DNA of 64,000 nt from Cohnella sp. OV330 (lineage in GTDB: Bacteria > Bacillota > Bacilli > Paenibacillales > Paenibacillaceae). The notes under the pieces are model-generated. The model ran no database searches. It was not told the DNA's origin and saw only the letters and a program-made list of their open reading frames with translations. Location: NCBI RefSeq assembly GCF_900112065.1, contig NZ_FOKE01000014.1:186001-250000 (forward strand), written 5' to 3'. This document shows, one piece after another, positions 55,051 to 62,451 of this stretch (position 1 is its first letter; each line of letters starts with the position of its first letter). The translations under genes were made by a program, and so were the position numbers.

Positions 55051-56779
55051 TTGGCGTAACCTCCTGAATGGGGATAACGAGCAGAACTTTGAGACCCCCG
55101 AGTTCTCCGCGGCTTAAGCGAAGGCCGGCCGCATTCCCGTATTTGATTTGCAGCCGCCTGTGCACATTAATCATGCCCGAGGTATCCGCCACATCCTGCA
55201 GCCCATTAAGCAATCCTTGCAAAAGCGTAACCTTCTCCTCGTCGATCCCGCCGGAGTCCTCCACGCGAATAAGCAGCTCGGATTCCGTCACGCGGAAATC
55301 GACCTCGAGCAGGCCGCCTTTCGCCCTCTTTTCCAGGGAATGCTCGAACGCATTTTCGATGATCGGCTGCAAAATCAGTCGTGGCACCCCCATCTGCCCC
55401 GCTTCTGCCGGTATCTCTCCGATCTGAACGGTAATGCGATTGGAAAACCGGATCGACTGGATCTCCGTGTAGGTCTTCGCATGGGCGGCTTCGCTCGCCA
55501 GCGTCACTTCTTCAGCGCCGTCCCTCGTAATGAATTGGAAATAATCGCCCAAATGCTTCGTCAACCGCTCAATGCTCTCATTCCCTTCTTGCCTGGCCAT
55601 GCGATACAAAATAAAAAACGTATTGTACAAAAAATGCGGATTGATCTGGGATTGAAGATGCCGAAGCTCGGCTAGACGGGCCCGATATTGCTGTTCGTAC
55701 ACTTCATGCACCAGACGTTTCAGCTCCCGTACCATCGCATTCAGCTGCTTGTACAAATAACCGAATTCGTCCGTGAACGGGTACTCGACGGATACGTCGA
55801 ACCGCCCCTGCTCGATTTTTCGGAAGGAGCGGACAAGCCGCATAAGCGGCCGGTGGATCAGGCGATACATGACAAACGCGAACGCGATAATGATCAATAC
55901 CGACACCCCGAACCATGCAAACGTCCAGTTCCGATACCGGTCCAGCGGTTTTTCGATCACTTTGATGGGTACCATCATAATCAACTTCGTATGGAGAACA
56001 TCCGACTTTTTGCCGGCAATCAAATAGTCGATGCCTTCGATCGAGATCGTTTGAGTCGGTCCCTCCATCATCGGGTTAAGCTGAGCAAGCTCGTCCTTTG
56101 TCGGTTTTAACGGCCCTTCACGAAAAGTCGTCCACACCGATTGGTTGCTCGCTAGCACCGCAGCACTGCCATCCGGGGTAAATTGCTTCAAAATGGACGT
56201 TATTTCATTGCTGGAAATCTCGACTGCCAGAAGAAATTGCGGAGCGCCGTCGAGGAGACCGAACGGTATGGTGACGAAAACCCGATTTTCCCAAAACGTA
56301 AAAGGGTAATCGAGCGGGTCGGGTTGTCCGGACAGCGCCTTAAACATACCCAAGTCCAAGTCCGTTATGGCATTTGCGTTGGAAGACACGATCCGGTCCA
56401 TCTTCGGTATAAATACCATTGCGTTTTCGATGAAAGCGCTGGAGCTTTTCATCAGGTCCATTTTCTGCTTGAGCCGAAGAATCGCTTCAGTCCGATCGAT
56501 GTCCGGCATGATCTCCGGGAACGTACTGAGCTTCATCAGGTCCTCATCGTTCACATACTCCCGCATCATCCGTATCACGCGGTCGAAGTCGCTGTTCAAA
56601 ATATCCATGTACAATTCAACCCGCGAATTGAGCGATGTTCCGATCTCCTGGCGAACGAGGCTGGCACCGGATTCGTTCATCTGCAGCCCCACATAGAAGA
56701 GCGGCGTCAAAACCAGCAAAAACGTCAGGGCGATTTTCGGCAAAATCGGCATGGACCCGATTTTTTTGATCCATTTCAT
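55028..56779 (-). CDS. Sensor histidine kinase, YesM family
   Basis: 583 aa. A membrane helix (about 13-33), a sensor region to about residue 283, a second helix (about 285-306), HAMP, then His_kinase with LQSQINPHFLYNTFF (His382), N-box LILQPIIENAFEHS and ATP-binding RVEDSGGIDEE. In this lid the usual GxG element is altered (DSGGIDEE), though neighbouring motifs look normal. First gene of the ten-gene glycan operon; a 256-bp divergent spacer separates it from the secreted hydrolase. Confidence 0.94.
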   Translation of the reverse strand: MKWIKKIGSMPILPKIALTFLLVLTPLFYVGLQMNESGASLVRQEIGTSLNSRVELYMDILNSDFDRVIRMMREYVNDEDLMKLSTFPEIMPDIDRTEAILRLKQKMDLMKSSSAFIENAMVFIPKMDRIVSSNANAITDLDLGMFKALSGQPDPLDYPFTFWENRVFVTIPFGLLDGAPQFLLAVEISSNEITSILKQFTPDGSAAVLASNQSVWTTFREGPLKPTKDELAQLNPMMEGPTQTISIEGIDYLIAGKKSDVLHTKLIMMVPIKVIEKPLDRYRNWTFAWFGVSVLIIIAFAFVMYRLIHRPLMRLVRSFRKIEQGRFDVSVEYPFTDEFGYLYKQLNAMVRELKRLVHEVYEQQYRARLAELRHLQSQINPHFLYNTFFILYRMARQEGNESIERLTKHLGDYFQFITRDGAEEVTLASEAAHAKTYTEIQSIRFSNRITVQIGEIPAEAGQMGVPRLILQPIIENAFEHSLEKRAKGGLLEVDFRVTESELLIRVEDSGGIDEEKVTLLQGLLNGLQDVADTSGMINVHRRLQIKYGNAAGLRLSRGELGGLKVLLVIPIQEVTPNVSIARR

Positions 56780-56821
56780 GTCGGTTCATCCTCTTGAATG
56801 AGATAGGAAAAGAATCCCTTG

Positions 56822-56839
56822 ACGATATTCCAATATCGT
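56822..56839 (-). promoter_or_regulatory. Palindromic operator candidate upstream of the kinase gene
   Basis: ACGATATT-CC-AATATCGT, perfect 8-bp arms, 43 bp before the kinase start in the divergent spacer. No known family site matches. Confidence 0.4.
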
Positions 56840-57035
56840 TGCCTGAGGCGCGCATATTTAAAAGGTCGGCTGTTACCCAGCGTAGCATGATTGCACGCGA
56901 ACGAGCAGCCGAACCTCGGAAACTCACAAAGGAATGTACAGAATACAAAAAGAGTCGCATATAACGTTTCGGCCGCTTCGTATATACTCGGTTCCGAATC
57001 AGGAAAACGCATTCATTTCAAAGGAGGCTTCGCAA

Positions 57036-59060
57036 TTGAAGAAATTCAAGAAAGGCTTTGTCGCCGCGGTCGTCGCCACGACCGTGCTCGGCTCGCTGTC
57101 GATGCCGAACATGGGCGCATCGGCCGAAACGGCTCCGCAGGCTTGCGGACCGCTGGAAACAGGCGGAGCCCTATGGGTTACGGCCCAATGTCTCGATCCC
57201 CAGTACAACCGTCCGGTGATCGACAGCCAGATCGATCTGACCGTCCCGGTGCCCATTCACAAGGTATCGGGCCACTTCGAGGGAACGGACAAGAAATTCA
57301 ACTTCTACTTCCCCGCGAAAAGCAAATGGAAAGGCCGTTTCTTCCAGCTGGTGTACCCGCTCCAGGACGAGAACGCCACCGAGGATACCATTAGCTTCGG
57401 CGCAGACAGCGGCGCTTACACGGTGCAAACGAACGGCGGGAGCGGCTATCGGGCCGATGCTGCCGCGGCGAAGTTTTCCAAGATCGTCGCAGCGGATTAT
57501 TATGGCTCATCCAAACGGATCTACGGGTATGTGTACGGCGGAAGCGGCGGCTCTTACATGACCATCGGGGCCATCGAGAATACATCCGGCGTATGGGACG
57601 GCGCAGTGCCGTTCATTCCCGGCGCGCCGACTTCCATTCCGAACAACTTTTTTGCCAGAGCCTTTGCCCGCTTCGTATTGGGAGACAAAGCGTCGCAAAT
57701 CGCCGATCAGGTCAGCCCGGGCGGGGGCGGCAATGCCTACGCGGGTCTCAATGAAGCAGAGCGCGCCGTGCTTGACGAAGTGACGAAGCTCGGCGTACCG
57801 CTGCGGGCGCTGGAGGATTACCCCTACGCGCTCGGCTTGACCTTTGACGACGGCCTCCTCGGCTTCGCAAGCGCGGTTAAAGGCATCGACCCGACTTATG
57901 TCGACGATTTCTGGAGCAAGCCGGGATATCTGGGCACTGAGCAGTCGGCGCTCGGCAAGCTGTTCCAAGACGCCAAAATCGACCAATACGCGGCCGTCGC
58001 CGGGGTGAGCCGGAACGCGCAGAACGAACCGATCAGCCTGACGCTGGGCAGCGCGCCTGCCAACCCTTCGAAGCTGCCGCTTGACTTCACGCTTTATGCA
58101 GCAGACGGCACGACGAAGCTCGGCGCATTGTCGGGTACGCTGGATCCGGCAGCCAAATTGTTCGCGCTCGGAAGCGGAAACGCCTCTGACGCGCTTAATG
58201 CGATTCATGCCGGGGCCAAGCTGCGAATCGACAACCGCTGGTCGCTTGCATTGCTCTCCTATCACCGCCATCAAATTCCGAAGCAAACCGGCTTCTACGC
58301 TTGGGACCCGTTCAAGGCTGCCGATGGATCGCCGCTTTACCCGCAGCGCCCGCTCGAGATCGGTCCGCTGATCACGGGCAGCGTAACCGGCGGCGCCAAA
58401 TTTGACGGCATGATTCACACGAAGGTCATCATGGTCGCCAACGTGCTCGACGCCGACGCTTACCCTTGGCAGGCCGATTGGTACAGCAAGCAGGTCAAAA
58501 ACTCGCTCGGCAAGAGCTACGATAACCATTTCCGTCTCTGGTACAACGACAATGCGGATCATATCGGTCCGCGCACGGCGCGTCTCATTGATTATAACGG
58601 CATCCTCCAACAAGCGCTGCGCGACGTGAGCGCCTGGGCGGAGAAAGGCGTCGCGCCGGCAGGTTCGACGCGTTACCAAGTGACGAACGGACAAGTTCTG
58701 TTGCCTGCGGGCGCGGCCGTCCGGCAAGGAATCCAGCCCGTGGTCGACCTAACGGTCGGCGGCGCTGCCCGAATCGATATCGCCGCGGGCAAGTCCGTCA
58801 CGTTCAAGGCGAAAATTCAGGTTCCGCCGGGATCCGGCAAGATCGTCCGTACCGACTGGGACTTCCTTGGCGACGGCCGCTTCTCGGCGAAGTCGTTCGG
58901 CGCTCCCAAACCGACGGTCGAAGTATCGGTGACGTACACCTTCACCAAGCCCGGCACCTACTTCCCGGCGCTGCGAGCGACGTCTCAGCGCGAAGGCAAC
59001 GCGAGCACGCCATTCGCGAACGTCCAGAACCTGGGTCGCGTTCGGGTCGTCGTGCATTAA
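57036..59060 (+). CDS. Secreted alpha/beta-hydrolase-like protein with C-terminal PKD-like domain
   Basis: 674 aa. The start is TTG 57036, eight bases after AGGAGG; translation gives a signal peptide (MKKFKKGFVAAVVATTVLGS, cleavage after ASA near residue 30). A long catalytic part holds YGYVYGGSGGSYMT, a G-x-S-x-G nucleophile elbow with Ser170, and NDNADHIGPRTAR with a possible catalytic His. The last 85 residues (VTFKAKIQVPPGSGKIVRTD, YTFTKPGTYFPALRA) resemble PKD. Probably an exported esterase or peptidase-like enzyme; substrate unknown. A monocistronic unit with a good terminator. Confidence 0.85.
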   Translation: MKKFKKGFVAAVVATTVLGSLSMPNMGASAETAPQACGPLETGGALWVTAQCLDPQYNRPVIDSQIDLTVPVPIHKVSGHFEGTDKKFNFYFPAKSKWKGRFFQLVYPLQDENATEDTISFGADSGAYTVQTNGGSGYRADAAAAKFSKIVAADYYGSSKRIYGYVYGGSGGSYMTIGAIENTSGVWDGAVPFIPGAPTSIPNNFFARAFARFVLGDKASQIADQVSPGGGGNAYAGLNEAERAVLDEVTKLGVPLRALEDYPYALGLTFDDGLLGFASAVKGIDPTYVDDFWSKPGYLGTEQSALGKLFQDAKIDQYAAVAGVSRNAQNEPISLTLGSAPANPSKLPLDFTLYAADGTTKLGALSGTLDPAAKLFALGSGNASDALNAIHAGAKLRIDNRWSLALLSYHRHQIPKQTGFYAWDPFKAADGSPLYPQRPLEIGPLITGSVTGGAKFDGMIHTKVIMVANVLDADAYPWQADWYSKQVKNSLGKSYDNHFRLWYNDNADHIGPRTARLIDYNGILQQALRDVSAWAEKGVAPAGSTRYQVTNGQVLLPAGAAVRQGIQPVVDLTVGGAARIDIAAGKSVTFKAKIQVPPGSGKIVRTDWDFLGDGRFSAKSFGAPKPTVEVSVTYTFTKPGTYFPALRATSQREGNASTPFANVQNLGRVRVVVH

Positions 59061-59067
59061 GAAGATC

Positions 59068-59108
59068 GCCTTCCTCCAGCCTGCTTAGCTGGAGGAAGGC
59101 GGTTTTTT
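59068..59108 (+). terminator. Terminator of the secreted hydrolase gene
   Basis: A perfect 13-bp stem GCCTTCCTCCAGC/GCTGGAGGAAGGC with a 7-base loop followed by GGTTTTTT, 8 bp past the stop. Confidence 0.95.
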
Positions 59109-59959
59109 CATTTCAACGAACGCCGTTTGTTCGTTTGCAGGCACGCTAGCTTGGGGGTTCTATAGCTTACTGTTGTTTCTGCGCTAATTTTGAAAATTTG
59201 TTTCAGCGATCCGAAAAGTTTCCCGCAAATGATGGAGGCGCACTGATAATTATCCTTCGATTGTGAGAGCGAATTATCATAAATACAAAGAATATGTGCT
59301 TTTTTGAATAAAAATACACGCGACTGCGACAATCCAAATGTAATTATGTCAAAAATTGGTAGGACGGCAGACATACCTTGGTACTGACTTTCACAAATTC
59401 ATCTAACTGCGAAGGGACGGTTAGGGAAACAGCTCCTTATCAGGGACCATTGGGTCATACCAGTGCTAGTTGGACCCGATCAGGATCTCAGGCCTCCGAG
59501 CGAATTGGAGGCCTAATTTATTTTGTAAGGTGAAAGGGCTTTTTATGGAGATGGCGGAGGTGGCGGAGACGGGGGCGATCAGCTTCGCGATTCTTTTTGA
59601 AATGATGGAGAGGAGGAGTGGTTAGTCATACAGTGTATTCCTCACGCTCCGAACAACAGTCGTGCATTTTGAGCTAAAGTTTCCCATGAGAGTATCCAAA
59701 TTCTGGATTACCTCCTTTTGAAATAGGAAAAAAATGAAGACCCAAAGAATACATCCGAGTAAAATTTGAACTCCATTTTCTTAAATGTGAATACCATTAG
59801 CAGTTTGTACTGCAATTAACCGCTCAGGAGTCGACGACAATCGTGGGGAGTCTCTTGCCGGTATTTCAACATACGATCGTGATGAAAGGCCAACGGCCAT
59901 ATTTGCTGAAGGTTGAGTGGTAGTCTCCTCATGCTGGAGGATGCCCCTGACGAACCTAA
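59109..59959. other. AT-rich region without a supported gene
   Basis: Contains a terminator-like hairpin at 59487-59515 (AGGCCTCC/GGAGGCCT, then AATTTATTTT) that may end a lost plus-strand gene; the 59362-59541 stretch before it is open but has no start. A minus-strand frame at 59781-59963 (MIRFVRGILQHEETT) is possible but has no support. A 26-codon plus-strand frame near 59545 (MEMAEVAETGAISFAILFEM) is likewise unproven. Confidence 0.5.
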
Positions 59960-60430
59960 TCATTTTGTTTCAGCAGGATGCAAATCGATCGTATCTGTTT
60001 TTCCATTCCACTGCAGCTGTACTTTCACAATAGAATTTGGAGAGGCAACAGAACCATTACTTTCAGTAGATCCTAAATTAAATATACCATCCACGGAATC
60101 GGTTGTGCGCAGCACGCCATTGCCATCTCCCCCGCCCAAGGTATTAAAAGAATATTTCAACTCTCCAGGTTTAATGGCTTCTTCTCCAATATATTTTATC
60201 TGTAATTTTGCTGTGTGATTGGCATTATCTTTGAGTTTAAACACGATATAAACAGCTGCCCAGTTATCATTGTATCCTCTATACTCATTTACAAATTCGA
60301 GATTGCTCGCGCTATTTACTTGGGCTATATCTTTCTTTTCAATCCCCTTATAAGGATTATCCTTACCCGCACAACCGCTTAGCAGTGCAATACAAAATAG
60401 GAAAACAAATAGGGTTCGTTTCAACTTCAC
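59960..60430 (-). CDS. Small lipoprotein of unknown function
   Basis: 156 aa. Signal peptide with lipobox LLSGC (lipidated Cys20), followed by a beta-rich domain (WAAVYIVFKLKDNANHTAKL, SIVKVQLQWNGKTDTIDLHP), an immunoglobulin-like fold by pattern. AT-rich compared with the flanking operons. Followed upstream by a hairpin and another exported protein gene; anchored outside the membrane. No family recognised. Confidence 0.8.
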   Translation of the reverse strand: MKLKRTLFVFLFCIALLSGCAGKDNPYKGIEKKDIAQVNSASNLEFVNEYRGYNDNWAAVYIVFKLKDNANHTAKLQIKYIGEEAIKPGELKYSFNTLGGGDGNGVLRTTDSVDGIFNLGSTESNGSVASPNSIVKVQLQWNGKTDTIDLHPAETK

Positions 60431-60477
60431 ACTCCCTTTCCCTTCTTCGATATGTCATTTTATAAATAAAAATGAAC

Positions 60478-60505
60478 ATGAAGCTCCTACTAGAAGGAGC
60501 TTCAT
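60478..60505 (-). terminator. Hairpin between the two small exported-protein genes
   Basis: An 11-bp perfect stem ATGAAGCTCCT/AGGAGCTTCAT, 34 bp past the stop of the 245-aa gene; the minus strand then runs TTCATTTTTATT, a usable U-tract. Confidence 0.75.
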
Positions 60506-60538
60506 TGTAACTAAGAGTGAACAGTCTTGTAAGAAACC

Positions 60539-61276
60539 TTAGGCAAAATAGTTTGTGAGTGTTAACGTCCATGTCGAGCCGTAGGCAGATATGGTTGCTG
60601 AAGTGGATGTTCCCACGTATGGTTTACCAATACTTGCACCTGTAGACAAAACAGCTGGCCACGAAGTGGGGGCTGTGTAACTAAATGTACTGGCGGTAGG
60701 ATTTTGCGTTATGCTGTTTTGGTACAAACCGCCACCTACGGGAATGCCAGATACACCATAAATCACCTGCTTGTTTGTCACGTTAACACCTGAAGCATAT
60801 ACGCCCCACCCACCTGTCACATCAAGGAGTTTCCAATATTTCAACCCATTCTGATCGTAGACGTAGCTCACGTAAATGGTTGCGTAAGCTTGAACTGAAG
60901 AAGTTTGAGAATCCCACTGAGTTTCAGTTCTAGAAGCGTCGTAAGCCGCAATTGTTGTAACAGCATATGTCGAGATGAGATCACCTGATGCCAGATCCTG
61001 CTTTTCGGACAGTAACTGTGCTGTCTTGTATTTGGTAACAAAAAGCGACTTATCACTATCATCAGATACTACTTGTTCTCTGATTACTGGATTATCAAAC
61101 GGTATGTCAGAGATTTTATTCACTGCTCTTCGAATTAACTCATTTTGATCCTTAATTTCATCATTGTGTTTTAATAATTTGTATGAAGCGTCTTGAAGCG
61201 GAGATGCGCTAGCGGGTAAAGCAAAGGTTAGGGCGAAAAACGCTGACAAAATAGTGACAAGAAACTTTTTCGACAT
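60539..61276 (-). CDS. Secreted protein of unknown function
   Basis: 245 aa. A signal peptide (KKFLVTILSAFFALTFALPA, cleavage near ASA-SP at residue 25), a helical segment (about 30-65), then a Ser/Thr/Tyr-rich, beta-dominated C-terminal half (AYATIYVSYVYDQNGLKYWK, GGWGVYASGVNVTNKQVIYG, TWTLTLTNYFA). No Cys, no sortase motif, no catalytic motif that I know. AT-rich and codon use unlike the glycan operons, suggesting acquired DNA. Shine-Dalgarno TAGGAGG precedes the ATG. Confidence 0.8.
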   Translation of the reverse strand: MSKKFLVTILSAFFALTFALPASASPLQDASYKLLKHNDEIKDQNELIRRAVNKISDIPFDNPVIREQVVSDDSDKSLFVTKYKTAQLLSEKQDLASGDLISTYAVTTIAAYDASRTETQWDSQTSSVQAYATIYVSYVYDQNGLKYWKLLDVTGGWGVYASGVNVTNKQVIYGVSGIPVGGGLYQNSITQNPTASTFSYTAPTSWPAVLSTGASIGKPYVGTSTSATISAYGSTWTLTLTNYFA

Positions 61277-61527
61277 CCATTCTACCTCCTAAATTGTATT
61301 TAATTTCCTCTAATCTATAATAAATTACTGTCGCTTCCATGTCTAATTAAATTTATCTATATACTTGGATTAAATCTCAGCATAACCTGATGATACTCCG
61401 TCGCTTCTGCCACTTTGTTGAAATGATCAACTTGCTAAGGTTAAGCGACCGTCGCGAGTTACCTCCGAACCGATCTTTTTGGTGTTCGAGTAAACGCTTG
61501 GAAATGTACACTGTCCTGTTGAAAAGT

Positions 61528-61800
61528 CTAATTACGATATCCCATTTCATCTCCTCCTGTTGTCAATTCAGCTGGTATTCCCACGATGGTTCCAAACCCA
61601 GCTTCACTGTAATCGTCGTAAACTTGAGTTTCTGGAACATGAAATGTCACAAACCTAGCGCTAAAGAATGCATAGGGATCTCAAACAACATGTTTATTGG
61701 CAAGAATAGTAATGTATATTCATGCATTTTGATAAATCGGGATTTCTCATCAATTATGACAAAATGCCTTTTCATACAGTCGCTCTACTTTTGTTATTCT
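61528..61800 (-). pseudogene. Decayed coding sequence, family unknown
   Basis: On the minus strand, DPYAFFSARFVTFHVPETQV, then YDDYSEAGFGTIVGIPAELT and a stop at 61528 read like a protein C-terminus. It is cut by a TGA at its upstream side; a preceding 42-codon frame in another phase (MKRHFVIIDEKSRFIKMHEY) looks like the earlier part after a frameshift. Both are AT-rich. I do not recognise the family. Confidence 0.4.
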
Positions 61801-62047
61801 CATTGATTTTGAAAGCGACCTTTTCAGATCGGGAAGGAATGCTAAGAACAACTTGGGCGGCGTCATCTTTCCTGAGAAAATAAAGATGAAAAAGCTTTTT
61901 TATCAAGAGGCACTTTCACTTTTTCAGATAACGATTAAAGCCATTGAGTCTTATTAAGTCGCAATGGTCACAAATTCTGATCATCCCCTCCAAAACCGTA
62001 TGCATAATTATGCAGCGCTATTTTTGTTCAGACTCATTAAGATTTAG

Positions 62048-62200
62048 AATCGAGTAGGAGAAGGCGGCTAGCCTCCGTCCCCTCACACCACCGTACGTGA
62101 GGGGACGCATACGGCGGTTCCTTCTTCGCCGCAGCCAGCCGGAAGCAGTCCAGGCATCCCATTGTATAGCGGTTTAGCCGGTTACGTTTCTCCATCGGCA
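62048..62200 (-). mobile_element. 3' tail of a group II intron (domains V-VI), truncated
   Basis: On the minus strand, the segment 62086-62120 forms the catalytic domain V hairpin (GCCGTATGCG paired with CACGTACGGTGG-type sequence). It is followed by GAGGGGACGGAGGCTAGCCG and CTCCTACTCGAT, the usual domain VI and 3' end of bacterial group II introns. No reverse transcriptase gene and no 5' intron end were found. The 61-aa frame over it (RYTMGCLDCFRLAAAKKEPP) is an RNA shadow, not a protein. Confidence 0.75.
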
Positions 62201-62341
62201 TGGATTTCGTGCGATTCGTCAAATACGGCGTTCAGAAAGCGCGAATCAGTTTCAAGACGCGCTTATCCGTTACTTTCCTCGCCACTCTTGCCATGAATTC
62301 GACGAAGACGCGATTCGGCTCCTGCAAGCTTTCCGGACACG

Positions 62342-62374
62342 AAAAAAGCGGGACAAGCCCGAGGCTTTCCCGCT
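62342..62374 (-). terminator. Terminator of the sulfatase gene
   Basis: On the minus strand AGCGGGA/TCCCGCT with an inner AAGCC/GGCTT stem, followed by TTTTTT; 78 bp past the sulfatase stop. Confidence 0.8.
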
Positions 62375-62451
62375 CCTCCTGTTAAAAAAACCGTCCTCAG
62401 CTTGCCGCGGACACCATCCGGTCCGAAACGGCTCCTGCCGGTTCCTATGCG

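Larger units (their letters stand above)
61277..62451. other. Non-coding and decayed AT-rich region
   Basis: Holds the decayed minus-strand frame near 61528-61800, the group II intron tail at 62048-62200 and the sulfatase terminator. The plus-strand frame at 61390-61806 has a Cys/Ser/Phe-rich translation and is an antisense shadow of the decayed frame. Confidence 0.5.

Noticed and set aside
59362-59541. Open plus-strand stretch ending in VRETAPYQGPLGHTSASWTR-like sequence
   Set aside because: No start codon with a ribosome site, and its end forms a terminator hairpin; kept only as a possible lost gene end.
62037-62222. 61-aa minus-strand frame
   Set aside because: Covers the conserved RNA end of a group II intron; the similarity such frames show in databases is RNA conservation.
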